Source of the DNA: Janibacter cremeus
GTDB taxonomy: Bacteria > Actinomycetota > Actinomycetes > Actinomycetales > Dermatophilaceae
DNA: 64,000 bases
Direction of reading: 5' to 3'
Assembly: GCF_013409205.1 (NCBI RefSeq)
Contig: NZ_JACCAE010000001.1
Span: 1 to 64,000 of the forward strand
Shown: positions 36,532 through 45,181 of the stretch, piece after piece
Numbering within the stretch: position 1 is the first letter of the stretch
Layout of the letters: every line of letters begins with the position of its first letter
Program-made: the position numbers and the translations under genes
The notes under the pieces: generated by a model
What the model saw: the letters and a program-made list of their open reading frames with translations, nothing else
The model's database searches: none
What the model was told of the DNA's origin: nothing

Positions 36532-36948
36532 TCATCGCCATGGATCGACGAGCTCGAGACCCAGACCCCCGAAATCGCGGATGTTGCGTGTAGCCAGTCC
36601 GACGTCATGTGCAAGGCAGGTGGCCGCGATCAGCGCGTCCATGGTCGCGATGGGCCGTCCCGCCCGACTGCGAGCGCCCATCACGCGCCCGAACTCGACG
36701 GCCGCACGCGCGTCGAAGTGGAGCATGCGCTCATCGCCCACCCTGCGGAAGAAGGCGTCAAGTGCGAGCTCAAGCCCGAAACGGCGCGATCCCCCGGGGA
36801 GGCGTTCGACCCCATGGAAGAGCTCTGCTGCCGCAACGGTGGGCACGGTGATGTCCCCATCGTCAACGAGGGACCCCCAACGAAGCACCTGGCTGTCCGG
36901 GTGAACCTTCATCAGCTCGGACACGACGTTGGTGTCGACTGCGATCAT
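36532..36948 (-). CDS. PIN-domain ribonuclease toxin, FitB/VapC family
   Basis: A 138-residue PIN nuclease. The acidic metal-binding residues are D5 (AVDTN), E42 (AAELFHG), D104 (TMDALIAA) and D125, with the TRNIRDF motif near the end. VapC/FitB toxins cut tRNA or rRNA at defined sites when free of antitoxin. It overlaps the upstream antitoxin by four bases (ATGA), the usual order antitoxin first. All key residues are present, so it should be active. Confidence 0.92.
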   Translation of the reverse strand: MIAVDTNVVSELMKVHPDSQVLRWGSLVDDGDITVPTVAAAELFHGVERLPGGSRRFGLELALDAFFRRVGDERMLHFDARAAVEFGRVMGARSRAGRPIATMDALIAATCLAHDVGLATRNIRDFGGLGLELVDPWR

Positions 36949-37205
36949 CCGAACTCGTGCCCCGAGAAGTCGACCCTCAGCGCCTCAACTTCACGATGTG
37001 GCAATTCCAGATCAACCTCAACATCGACGCCGCGTCTGGCCCAGTAGAGGTCCATGAGCGCATTCGGGGAGCGCTCCCCCCGGCCGGCGGCTGCCGCGAG
37101 GATGGTGCGCACCTCAGCCTCCATCGACCGCCCATGACGGGCAGCCAGGAGCCTCAACTCGTCGCGCACGGAGTCGTCGAGATTTCGAACCGTAATTGAC
37201 GCCAC
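36945..37205 (-). CDS. FitA-like ribbon-helix-helix antitoxin
   Basis: A protein of about 86 residues with a ribbon-helix-helix N-terminus (SITVRNLDDSVRDELRLLAA), the HGRSMEAEVRTILAAA segment and a C-terminal tail that should block the toxin active site. It binds DNA with FitB to repress its own operon. The GTG at 37205 is preferred because GGGAG lies eight bases upstream; a GTG three codons earlier overlaps that site. Confidence 0.9.
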   Translation of the reverse strand: MASITVRNLDDSVRDELRLLAARHGRSMEAEVRTILAAAAGRGERSPNALMDLYWARRGVDVEVDLELPHREVEALRVDFSGHEFG

Positions 37206-37235
37206 TGCAATCACTCCCTGACAGCAATGCTAGCA
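37206..37235 (-). promoter_or_regulatory. candidate FitAB operator
   Basis: TGCAATCA (37206-37213) and TGCTAGCA (37228-37235) are separated by 14 bases, directly upstream of the antitoxin start. The gonococcal FitAB operator, as I recall it, has half-sites TGCTATCA and TGATAGCA about 12 bases apart; each half-site here differs by one base. The second half-site is itself a perfect 8-bp palindrome. Confidence 0.4.
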
Positions 37236-37252
37236 CTTGACTCCGGTGCGCC

Positions 37253-37390
37253 TCAGACCCGACGCCACATCTCCCACGCCGTGCCCCGGCGCCTTGTGCC
37301 GGCGAGCGACTCGACGTGCTCGATCAGACGACTCGTCCGGTCCGCCTCCCCATCGCCGGTCACCGCTCCCCCTTCGCCCTTGGCCGTCAT
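37253..37390 (-). CDS. small hypothetical protein coupled to the immunity-like gene
   Basis: A 45-codon ORF that starts one base after the TGA of the immunity-like gene (TGAGATG), so it is probably translated by coupling. Third codon positions are strongly G/C, as in real genes here. It encodes a charged peptide with a likely helix (SRLIEHVESLAG) and a basic, Trp-containing end (RRRGTAWEMWRRV). I recognise no family. No toxin domain is visible. Confidence 0.4.
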   Translation of the reverse strand: MTAKGEGGAVTGDGEADRTSRLIEHVESLAGTRRRGTAWEMWRRV

Positions 37391-37391
37391 C

Positions 37392-37907
37392 TCAGCACTC
37401 GAAGACCGACCAGCAGATGTCGTTGCGCCTGTGCTGGTCCTCGAGCACGAGCGCACGAATGTCGGTGTGCAGCTGATCGCGCTGCCACGAGCACTCCCGG
37501 CGACCGGCCCGGTCGGCTTCGCCCTCGGGCACTGCTGCCCGCACGGCCTTGATCGCATAGGCAGCCGCCCCGAGGTCGTGCTCCGCGACGTGACCGACGC
37601 AGGCAGCCTGACCGGCGGCGTAGGCCGCGAACCGGGCCGCTCCGGTCAGGTCGCGTGCAGCACCCATCGCGTGTCCTCCCGCCGCCCGAGCGTCCATCAT
37701 CGGCAGCTCCCCGCGGGTCCACGCCCGTGCCGCCGCGATGGCCTCGCGCGGGCGAACGTCATCCGGACGAACTGCTTCGAAGAGATGCAGGACGTGCTCG
37801 GCGCACGCAGCGGCCCACAGCGCCAGCAGGTGGTGATCGGCGTCCGCGAGCGTCCCACCACGACGGATCGTGACCATCCGTGGGTCCCGCACCTGGGGCA
37901 GGATCAC
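37392..37907 (-). CDS. immunity-protein-like (Imm-5-like) helical protein
   Basis: A 171-residue Ala-rich helical protein of a family annotated as putative immunity proteins. Typical segments are the N-terminal DPRMVTIRRGGTL, ALWAAACAEHVLHLFE, RPREAIAAARAWTRGE and the end HRRNDICWSVFEC. Such proteins are predicted to protect against polymorphic toxins. No toxin gene is next to it; nearby are only the FitAB pair and a coupled 45-codon ORF. GTG start, chosen because the family N-terminus includes the VRDPR segment. Confidence 0.75.
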   Translation of the reverse strand: MILPQVRDPRMVTIRRGGTLADADHHLLALWAAACAEHVLHLFEAVRPDDVRPREAIAAARAWTRGELPMMDARAAGGHAMGAARDLTGAARFAAYAAGQAACVGHVAEHDLGAAAYAIKAVRAAVPEGEADRAGRRECSWQRDQLHTDIRALVLEDQHRRNDICWSVFEC

Positions 37908-37923
37908 CGGTGGCCCTTCGAGA

Positions 37924-38319
37924 TCATGACTCCGCGACCTCCCGGGCCGAGCGCAGGATGCAGAACTCGTTGCCCTCCGGATCGACGAGGACTACCCAGC
38001 CAGAACCCGGCCCGTACTCTCCGCGGAGGTCAGCGATCAGCGTGGCTCCGGATGCCTTCACCCGCTCGACCTCCTCGTCACGGGACACGTCCCGTGGACG
38101 CAGGTCGAAGTGGAGTCGGTTCTTGACCTCCTTCGCCTCCGGGACCTCGATGAAGAGGATCGTGTGTCCCGTCCGGGGGTCCTGGATCATGCACTCCTGG
38201 TGACCGGGCGCGTTGGGGTCGCCCTCGATGTCGGTGTAGCCGAGCAGGGCCTTCCACCACTGCGACAGGTCATAGGCGTTGCGGCAGTCCACGGACGTGT
38301 GCGAGACAAGACAGCTCAT
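37924..38319 (-). CDS. VOC-fold (glyoxalase/bleomycin resistance-like) protein
   Basis: A 131-residue protein with two beta-alpha-beta-beta-beta modules. LVSHTSVDCRNAYDLSQWWKALLGY opens the first module and DPEGNEFCIL closes the second, with E as a likely metal ligand. Members bind metals and act on or sequester small molecules; the substrate is unknown. It lies 16 bases upstream of the immunity-like gene on the same strand. Confidence 0.87.
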   Translation of the reverse strand: MSCLVSHTSVDCRNAYDLSQWWKALLGYTDIEGDPNAPGHQECMIQDPRTGHTILFIEVPEAKEVKNRLHFDLRPRDVSRDEEVERVKASGATLIADLRGEYGPGSGWVVLVDPEGNEFCILRSAREVAES

Positions 38320-38361
38320 GAACTCATCCTCACCGGCACGGTTGATTCGGGACAGCCATTT

Positions 38362-38694
38362 TCATTCAGCCGAGGTGTCGATGACGCAGAACAGATTCCC
38401 AGCCGGGTCGGTGAGGACGACGAAGTCGGCGTCGTCGGGGTACTCCCACTCAACTCGTGCGGCTCCGAGTGAGACCAGTCGTTGAACCTCCTCCTGCTGT
38501 TCCTCGGCACTGTCGGTCCACAGGTCGAGGTGAGTGCGGTCGTTCTCGTCCAGATGCACTCTGGTGGAGGCGGACCCCACAGGTCGGAGGAAGTCCGGGT
38601 TGGCCTCGTACTCGTACCCGAGCGCCTCGCTCCAGAACGCGGAACCGCGCGTGGAGTCGGACACGTGCAGGACGATCGCGCCGATGCGAAGCAT
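38362..38694 (-). CDS. VOC-fold protein, second copy
   Basis: A 110-residue VOC protein beginning MLRIGAIVLHVSDSTRGSAFW, with DPAGNLFCVID at the end. It is distinct in sequence from the VOC protein 42 bases downstream but has the same architecture, and both lie on the minus strand. Possibly an antibiotic- or aldehyde-binding protein; no clear substrate. Confidence 0.87.
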   Translation of the reverse strand: MLRIGAIVLHVSDSTRGSAFWSEALGYEYEANPDFLRPVGSASTRVHLDENDRTHLDLWTDSAEEQQEEVQRLVSLGAARVEWEYPDDADFVVLTDPAGNLFCVIDTSAE

Positions 38695-38768
38695 CCTGCG
38701 ACGCTACTCCCCCACTCCCCTGCTTTGGGCCCACGTGCAGCTGCCCCAGTACTCGGGCGACGGCCCGC

Positions 38769-41135
38769 TCAGACCGTGGCGCCGACGTAGTCGGCCAGGT
38801 GCTCCCCCGTGAGCGTCGCGCGGTCCTCGACGAGCTGGCGCGGAGTGCCCTCGAAGACGACCCGGCCACCGTCGTGGCCGGCCCCCGGCCCGAGGTCGAT
38901 GATCCAGTCCGCGTGGGCCATCACCGCTTGGTGGTGCTCGATGACGATGACGGACGTGCCGGAGTCGACGAGTCGGTCGAGCAGACCCAGCAGGTTCTCC
39001 ACGTCGGCCAGGTGCAGCCCGGTGGTCGGCTCGTCGAGGACGTACACCTCCCCCTTCTCCCCCATGCGCACGGCGAGCTTCAGGCGCTGGCGCTCACCGC
39101 CGGACAGGGCGGTCAGCGGCTGCCCGAGCGTCAGGTAGCCCAGGCCGACATCGACCAGGCGGGTGAGGATCGTGTGGGCGGCCGGCAGGCTCGTCGGTCC
39201 GTCCTTGGCGAAGAAGGCCTCGGCCTCACTCATCGACAGCTCGAGAACGTCGGCGATGTTCTTGCCGGCCAGCTCGAATTCCAGGACCGCGTCCTGGAAC
39301 CGCCGCCCCTCGCAGTCCTCGCACGGCGACTCGACCGTCGCCATGACCCCGAGCTCGGTGAAGATCACGCCCGCGCCGTTGCACGTCGGGCAGGCGCCCT
39401 GCGAGTTCGAGCTGAAGAGCGCGGGCTTGACGTCGTTGGCCTTGGCGAAGGCCTTGCGCACCGGCTCGAGGAGTCCGGTGTAAGTCGCGGGGTTGCTGCG
39501 CCGCGAGCCCTTGATCGCGGCCTGGTCGACGATGACGATGTCGTCGCGGTGATCGAGGGCGCCGTGGACGAGCGAGCTCTTGCCCGAGCCTGCGACACCG
39601 GTGACGACGGTCAGGACGCCGAGCGGGATGTCGACGTCGACATCCCGGAGGTTGTGGGTGTCGGCGCCACGGATCTCCAGCGCATCCGTGGACCCGCGCA
39701 CCGTCTCCTTCAGCCGGACCCGGTCGTCGAGGTGCCGACCGGTGAGCGTGTCGCTGGAGCGCAGCTCCTCGACGCTGCCCTCGAAGTTCACCTCTCCCCC
39801 CTTCGACCCCGCCAACGGACCGAGGTCGACGGCGTGGTCCGCGATCGCGATCGTCTCCGGCTTGTGCTCGACGACCAGGACGGTGTTGCCCTTGTCCCGC
39901 AGGCGCAGGAGCAGGTCGTTCATCCGGGCGATGTCGTGCGGGTGCAGCCCGATCGTCGGCTCGTCGAAGACGTAGGTGACATCGGTCAGGGACGAGCCGA
40001 GGTGGCGGATCATCTTCGCGCGCTGCGCCTCTCCCCCGGACAACGTTCCGGCCGGCCGGTCCAGTGACAGATAGCCCAGGCCGATCTCGGTGAAGGAGTC
40101 GAGCAGGTGGCGCAGGCCCTTCAGCAGCGGCTCGAAGCCCGGCTCGTCGAGGTCACGCACCCACTGGGCCAGGTCGTTGATCTGCATCCGGCACAGGTCG
40201 GCGATGCTCTTGCCGTTGACCGTCGACGACCGGGCCTCCGGCGTCAGGCGCGTGCCCTCGCACTCCGGGCAGATCTGGAAGGTCACCGCCCGCTCGACGA
40301 AGCGACGCACGTGCGGCTGCATCGCCTCGTGGTCCTTCGAGAGCATCGACTTCTGGATCTTGGGGATGATCCCCTCGAAGGTGAGGTTGATCCCCTCGAC
40401 CTTGATCTTGGTCGGCTCGGACCAGAGCATCGTCTCGAGCTGTTTCTTCGTGAACGTCGCGATGGGCTTGTCCATCGGCAGGCCCATGCCCTCGAAGAGG
40501 CGCCCGTACCAGCCGTCCATCGAGTAGCCGGGGACCGTGAGTGCACCCTCGCGCAGCGACTTGCTCTCGTCGTAGAGGGCGGTGAGATCGATGTCGCTCA
40601 CCTGCCCCATGCCCTCGCAGCGCGCGCACATGCCACCGAGGTAGACGGCCTGCTTGACCGCCTTCTTCTCCACGCGCCCGCCGGACTTCTCCGTCGACAT
40701 CATGCCGCTCGCCTTGCGAGTGGGGACGTTGAAGGAGAAGGCCGTCGGCGGTCCCACGTGCGGCTGCCCGAGCCGGGAGTACAGGATGCGCAGCATCGCG
40801 TTGGCATCCGTCGCGGTGCCCACGGTCGAGCGTGGGTTGGCGCCCATCCGCTCCTGGTCGACGATGATCGCCGTCGTCAGCCCCTCGAGGTTGTCGACGT
40901 CCGGCCGTGCCAGTGAGGGCATGAAGCCCTGCAGGAAGGCGCTGTAGGTCTCGTCGATCATCCGGCGCGACTCCGCCGCGATCGTGCCGAAGACGAGCGA
41001 GCTCTTGCCCGAACCCGACACCCCGGTGAAGACCGTCAGGCGCCGCTTCGGGATGTCCAGACCGATGTCCTTGAGGTTGTTCTCCCGAGCCCCCTGGACA
41101 CGGATGAGGTCGTGGCTGTCGGCGACGTGCGTCAT
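38769..41135 (-). CDS. UvrA-like ABC ATPase, short class (drug resistance/repair type)
   Basis: A 788-residue protein of the UvrA superfamily, shorter than canonical UvrA (about 940-1000). It has two ABC modules (Walker [10 protein letters not shown] near 38; second GVAGSGKSS; signatures LSGGEAQR and LSGGERQR) and two CxxC zinc elements (CARCEGMG with CPECEG, and CPTCNGAG with CEDCEG). The UvrB-binding region is reduced, as in class II UvrA/DrrC-like proteins linked to drug tolerance. It follows a TetR gene by 26 bases, so it is likely cotranscribed with and perhaps controlled by it. Confidence 0.9.
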   Translation of the reverse strand: MTHVADSHDLIRVQGARENNLKDIGLDIPKRRLTVFTGVSGSGKSSLVFGTIAAESRRMIDETYSAFLQGFMPSLARPDVDNLEGLTTAIIVDQERMGANPRSTVGTATDANAMLRILYSRLGQPHVGPPTAFSFNVPTRKASGMMSTEKSGGRVEKKAVKQAVYLGGMCARCEGMGQVSDIDLTALYDESKSLREGALTVPGYSMDGWYGRLFEGMGLPMDKPIATFTKKQLETMLWSEPTKIKVEGINLTFEGIIPKIQKSMLSKDHEAMQPHVRRFVERAVTFQICPECEGTRLTPEARSSTVNGKSIADLCRMQINDLAQWVRDLDEPGFEPLLKGLRHLLDSFTEIGLGYLSLDRPAGTLSGGEAQRAKMIRHLGSSLTDVTYVFDEPTIGLHPHDIARMNDLLLRLRDKGNTVLVVEHKPETIAIADHAVDLGPLAGSKGGEVNFEGSVEELRSSDTLTGRHLDDRVRLKETVRGSTDALEIRGADTHNLRDVDVDIPLGVLTVVTGVAGSGKSSLVHGALDHRDDIVIVDQAAIKGSRRSNPATYTGLLEPVRKAFAKANDVKPALFSSNSQGACPTCNGAGVIFTELGVMATVESPCEDCEGRRFQDAVLEFELAGKNIADVLELSMSEAEAFFAKDGPTSLPAAHTILTRLVDVGLGYLTLGQPLTALSGGERQRLKLAVRMGEKGEVYVLDEPTTGLHLADVENLLGLLDRLVDSGTSVIVIEHHQAVMAHADWIIDLGPGAGHDGGRVVFEGTPRQLVEDRATLTGEHLADYVGATV

Positions 41136-41161
41136 GGTGTCTCCAGACGAAGGGGACGGGA

Positions 41162-41776
41162 TTACTCGTCCGATCCAAGCAGATCGGCGCCGCCCTCCCC
41201 CACCAACGAGGCGACGAGGGTCCGGGCGACGAGCTCGCCGCGGGCGATAGCGGTCTCCTGGTCGCCACGCAGCATCCCGGTGATCGTCCCGAGGTAGGCG
41301 ACGGCGACCTGGTCGGCCAGGTCCTGCGCTCGGTCCTCGCCGGCGACCTCGCCCGCGAACGCGCGCAGTCGGGCGTGGAGCAGCTCGTCCTCCGCCTCGA
41401 GCATCTCCACGATCTCCTCCGAGGGGCGATAGATCGCGGCAGCGGTCCCACTGAATGCGCACCAGCGCTCCGCGAGCCGCTCGCGCTGGTACGTGCGCAG
41501 CGCCGGGAAGATCGCGAAGAGACGGCCGGTCGGCGAGTCGGCCGCCTCGATCGCCGCATCCCACGCCTGTGTCCAGTCCGTCAGCCGGCGCTCGAGAGCT
41601 GCCGCGATCAGACCGTCCTTGTTGCCGAAGTTCGAGTACAGCGTCGCTGCCGAGGCGCCCGCGCGCTTGAGCACCACGTCCACGGGGGTGAGCACGACTC
41701 CGTCGACGAACATCAACTCCTCGGCCGCGGCGAGCAGGCGCTCCCGGGCCGGGCGCTTGCGGGCGTGGCTGATCAT
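41162..41776 (-). CDS. TetR family transcriptional regulator
   Basis: A 204-residue repressor with an N-terminal helix-turn-helix ([25 protein letters not shown]) and a variable ligand-binding domain. It is divergent from betB-betA-bcct, and a long inverted repeat lies between, so it is the likely choline- or aldehyde-responsive repressor, in the role of BetI. It also leads the transcript of the UvrA-like gene, which could therefore fall under the same control. A GTG two codons earlier is possible. Confidence 0.88.
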   Translation of the reverse strand: MISHARKRPARERLLAAAEELMFVDGVVLTPVDVVLKRAGASAATLYSNFGNKDGLIAAALERRLTDWTQAWDAAIEAADSPTGRLFAIFPALRTYQRERLAERWCAFSGTAAAIYRPSEEIVEMLEAEDELLHARLRAFAGEVAGEDRAQDLADQVAVAYLGTITGMLRGDQETAIARGELVARTLVASLVGEGGADLLGSDE

Positions 41777-41790
41777 GGACACACCCTAAC

Positions 41791-41830
41791 CGTAACGCGC
41801 GTTTCGATTAATAGTGAAACGTGCGTTACG
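41791..41830. promoter_or_regulatory. TetR operator between the regulator and the bet operon
   Basis: CGTAACGCGCGTTTC (41791-41805) and GAAACGTGCGTTACG (41816-41830) are reverse complements at 14 of 15 positions, around a 10-base AT-rich spacer (GATTAATAGT) that could include a -10 element. It lies between the divergent starts, so one bound repressor could control both directions. Confidence 0.75.
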
Positions 41831-41865
41831 GTCGACGAGTTCCCGAGCCGACCCAAGGAGTCCCC

Positions 41866-43359
41866 ATGACGACGCTGCACATCGCCGGCGAGTGGCGCAC
41901 CGCCGCCTCCGGTCAGACCCGAGAGATCACCTGCCCCGCGGACGGGTCCGTGGTCGTGACCGTGGACGAAGGGGGCGTGGCCGACACCCAGGACGCCGTG
42001 AAGGCCGCACGGGTTGCCTTCGACAACGGCCCGTGGTCGAAGACCCCGGCCCCCGAGCGGGCCGCACTGCTGCACCGTCTTGCCGACCGCCTCGAGGACG
42101 AGCTCGACGACGTCGCTCGCCTGGAGTCCCAGGACACCGGCAAGCGGCTCGTCGAGGCCCGCATGGACATGCAGGACATCGTCGCGGTCTTCCGCCACTT
42201 CGCCTCACTGGCGCAGGCCGAGGCCGGTCGGGTCGTCGACCCCGGCACCGCGGACGTCTCCTCCCGGATCGTCCACGAGCCCGTCGGTGTGTGCGCGCTG
42301 ATCACGCCCTGGAACTTCCCGCTGCTGCAGACGGCATGGAAGGTCGCGCCGGCGCTGGCCGCGGGCAACACCTTCGTCCTCAAGCCCAGCGAACTCACCC
42401 CGCAGACCGCCATCTGGCTCGTGCGCACGCTCGTCGAGGAGGGCCTGCCCGACGGCGTGGCCAACCTCGTGCTGGGCCCGGGCTCGACGGTCGGCGCCAC
42501 CATGACCAGCGCGCCGGAGGTCGACCTCGTCTCCTTCACCGGCGGCCTCGCGACCGGACGCACCATCATGGCGGCCGCCGCAGCCACGGTGAAGAACGTC
42601 GCGCTGGAGCTCGGTGGGAAGAACCCGAACATCATCTTCGCCGACGCCGACATGGACGCCGCGATCGACAACGCCCTCACGGCGATCTTCCTCGACTCGG
42701 GGCAGGTCTGCTCGGCCGGCTCCCGCCTGCTCGTGGAGGACTCCGTGCACGACCGGGTCGTCGACGAGCTCGTGCGTCGCGCGAAGACCATCCGGATGGG
42801 TGGTCCCTTCGACGAGGCCGCCGAGACCGGACCGCTCATCAGCGAAGAGCACCGCCGGAAGGTCGAGGCCTACGTCGAGGCGGCTCTCGCCGAGGGCGCC
42901 GTGCTGCGCTGCGGCGGCGAGCGCCCCGGTGGCGACCTCGCCGTCGGCAGCTACTACCCCCCGACGATCCTCGACGGGTGCACCGCCGACATGTCGTGCG
43001 TCCAGGACGAGTCCTTCGGGCCGGTCCTGACCGTCGAGACCTTCACCGGGGACTCCCCCGAGTCGGTCGAGGAGGCTGCCGTCTCCCTCGCCAACGACAC
43101 GATTTACGGGCTCGCCGGCGCTGTGTGGACGCAGAACGCCGGCCGGGCCGAGCGGGTCTCGCGCCGACTGCGCCACGGGACGATCTGGATCAACGACTTC
43201 CACCCCTATGTCCCGGCAGCGGAGTGGGGAGGCATGAAGCAGTCCGGCATCGGTCGCGAGCTCGGTCTGACCGGCCTGCACGAGTACCAGGAGAGCAAGC
43301 ACATCTGGCACAACTCCCGACCGGCCACCACCGGTTGGTTCGGCAACGACCAGGACTGA
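41866..43359 (+). CDS. betB: betaine-aldehyde dehydrogenase-like enzyme BetB
   Basis: A 497-residue aldehyde dehydrogenase. The catalytic Cys is C282 (DSGQVCSAGSR), the general base E248 (LELGGKN), and the NAD region includes ITPWNFPLLQ and FTGGLATG. Together with the next gene it should oxidise choline through betaine aldehyde to glycine betaine. AAGGAG lies seven bases upstream of the ATG. First gene of the operon. Confidence 0.9.
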   Translation: MTTLHIAGEWRTAASGQTREITCPADGSVVVTVDEGGVADTQDAVKAARVAFDNGPWSKTPAPERAALLHRLADRLEDELDDVARLESQDTGKRLVEARMDMQDIVAVFRHFASLAQAEAGRVVDPGTADVSSRIVHEPVGVCALITPWNFPLLQTAWKVAPALAAGNTFVLKPSELTPQTAIWLVRTLVEEGLPDGVANLVLGPGSTVGATMTSAPEVDLVSFTGGLATGRTIMAAAAATVKNVALELGGKNPNIIFADADMDAAIDNALTAIFLDSGQVCSAGSRLLVEDSVHDRVVDELVRRAKTIRMGGPFDEAAETGPLISEEHRRKVEAYVEAALAEGAVLRCGGERPGGDLAVGSYYPPTILDGCTADMSCVQDESFGPVLTVETFTGDSPESVEEAAVSLANDTIYGLAGAVWTQNAGRAERVSRRLRHGTIWINDFHPYVPAAEWGGMKQSGIGRELGLTGLHEYQESKHIWHNSRPATTGWFGNDQD

Positions 43360-43420
43360 CCAGCCCGAGAAGCACTGACCACACACGCGTTCGCCACACG
43401 CACGACACGGGAAGGACCCC

Positions 43421-45181
43421 ATGAATAAGCGCTACGACTACGTCATCGTCGGAGGAGGATCGGCCGGCTCCGCCCTGGCCAACCGCCTCAGTGCCGACGA
43501 GAGCACGAGCGTGCTCGTCCTCGAGGCAGGACGGGCCGACTTCATCGCCGACCCTCTGATCCACATGCCGGCCGCCCTGATGTTCCCCGCCGGCAACCCC
43601 CTCTACGACTGGGCCTATGAGACCGAGCCCGAGCCGCACATGGGCGGCCGTCGCGTCAAGCACGCCCGGGGCAAGGTTCTCGGCGGCAGCTCGAGCATCA
43701 ATGGCATGATCTTCCAGCGCGGCAACGCGGGTGACTTCGACAAGTGGGCCACCTTCGAGGGCATGGACCACTGGGACTACGCCCACTGCCTGCCCTACTT
43801 CAAGCGCATGGAGACCACGACCGCCGGTGCCGACGCCTGGCGTGGTGGGGCCGGTCCGCTCACCCTCGAGCGTGGGCCCGCCTCCAGCCCCCTCTTCCAG
43901 GCCTTCTTCGAGGCGACGGACCAGGCCGGGTACGCCCGCACGGACGACGTGAACGGCTATCGCCAGGAGGGGTTCGCCCCCTTCGACCGCAACGTCTCCA
44001 AGGGCAGCCGGATCTCGGCCTCCCGCGCCTACCTGCGGCCCATCCGCGACCGCAAGAACCTCGATATCACCACCCTGGCGACCGTGACGAAGCTGCGCTG
44101 GCAGGGCACTCGCGTCACCGGTGTCGACTTCCTGCGCGCTGGCAAGCGAAAGCACTCCGTGGACGCCGGCGAGGTCATCCTCTGCGGTGGGGCCTTCAAC
44201 ACGCCACAGCTGCTGCAGCTGTCCGGTGTCGGTGACCCGCAGACACTGCGTGCCGCGGGCATCACTCCGCACGTCGACCTGCCCGGTGTCGGTGAGAACC
44301 TGCAGGACCACCTCGAGGTCTACCTGCAGCACGAGAGCCTGCAGCCGGTCTCGATCGCTCCGTGGCTGAAGAAGTGGAAGGCGCCCTACATCGGCGCAGA
44401 GTGGCTCTTCCTCAACCGTGGCGTCGGTGCCTCGAACCACTTCGAGGGGGGCGGGTTCATCCGCACCAACGACGACGTCGCCTACCCGAACCTGATGTTC
44501 CACTTCCTGCCGATCGCGGTGCGCTACGACGGCACGGCCGCGGGCGGGAAGCACGGCTACCAGGTGCACATCGGCCCGATGAACTCCGATGTGCGCGGTC
44601 ACGTGCGGATCAAGAACGACGACCCGTTCACCAAGCCCGGCATCGTGTTCAACTACCTGTCCACGGAGCGTGACCGCCAGGAATGGGTCGAGGTCGTGCG
44701 TGCCGCGCGGCACATCCTCGACCAGCCGGCCTTCGCCCCCTTCGACGGGGGTGAGCTCTCCCCCGGCCTGGGTGTCGAGACCGACCAGGAGATCATCGAC
44801 TGGGTCGCCCAGGACGCCGAGACGGCCCTGCACCCGTCCTGCACCGCAAAGATGGGCACCGACGAGATGTCCGTGGTCGACCCCTCGACGATGAGGGTGC
44901 ACGGCACGCAGGGCCTGCGCGTCGTCGACGCCTCCGTCTTCCCGACCATCACCAACGGCAACATCTACGCGCCGGTGATGATGGTCGCGGAGAAGGCTGC
45001 CGACCTGATCGCCGGCAACACTCCCCTGGCCGCCGAGCACCCGCCGGTCTACCGCGCGGGTGAGGGCATGCCACTCCACCCCGAGGGCGACCCGCGCAAC
45101 ACCGCCTGGGACGCCCGTGATCACCTGCCGAGCGCCCTGCGCGCCATGCAGACTGCTCCGACGAAGGGAGATGACCAGTGA
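43421..45181 (+). CDS. betA: choline dehydrogenase-like GMC oxidoreductase BetA
   Basis: A 586-residue flavoprotein with the FAD motif [18 protein letters not shown] at the N-terminus, the GMC signature [15 protein letters not shown] near 85-100 and active-site histidine in [11 protein letters not shown], with [11 protein letters not shown] near the end. It oxidises choline to betaine aldehyde, passing electrons to the respiratory chain. GMC specificity cannot be proven from sequence, but the operon with betB and a BCCT carrier supports choline. It overlaps the transporter start (GTGA). Confidence 0.92.
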   Translation: MNKRYDYVIVGGGSAGSALANRLSADESTSVLVLEAGRADFIADPLIHMPAALMFPAGNPLYDWAYETEPEPHMGGRRVKHARGKVLGGSSSINGMIFQRGNAGDFDKWATFEGMDHWDYAHCLPYFKRMETTTAGADAWRGGAGPLTLERGPASSPLFQAFFEATDQAGYARTDDVNGYRQEGFAPFDRNVSKGSRISASRAYLRPIRDRKNLDITTLATVTKLRWQGTRVTGVDFLRAGKRKHSVDAGEVILCGGAFNTPQLLQLSGVGDPQTLRAAGITPHVDLPGVGENLQDHLEVYLQHESLQPVSIAPWLKKWKAPYIGAEWLFLNRGVGASNHFEGGGFIRTNDDVAYPNLMFHFLPIAVRYDGTAAGGKHGYQVHIGPMNSDVRGHVRIKNDDPFTKPGIVFNYLSTERDRQEWVEVVRAARHILDQPAFAPFDGGELSPGLGVETDQEIIDWVAQDAETALHPSCTAKMGTDEMSVVDPSTMRVHGTQGLRVVDASVFPTITNGNIYAPVMMVAEKAADLIAGNTPLAAEHPPVYRAGEGMPLHPEGDPRNTAWDARDHLPSALRAMQTAPTKGDDQ

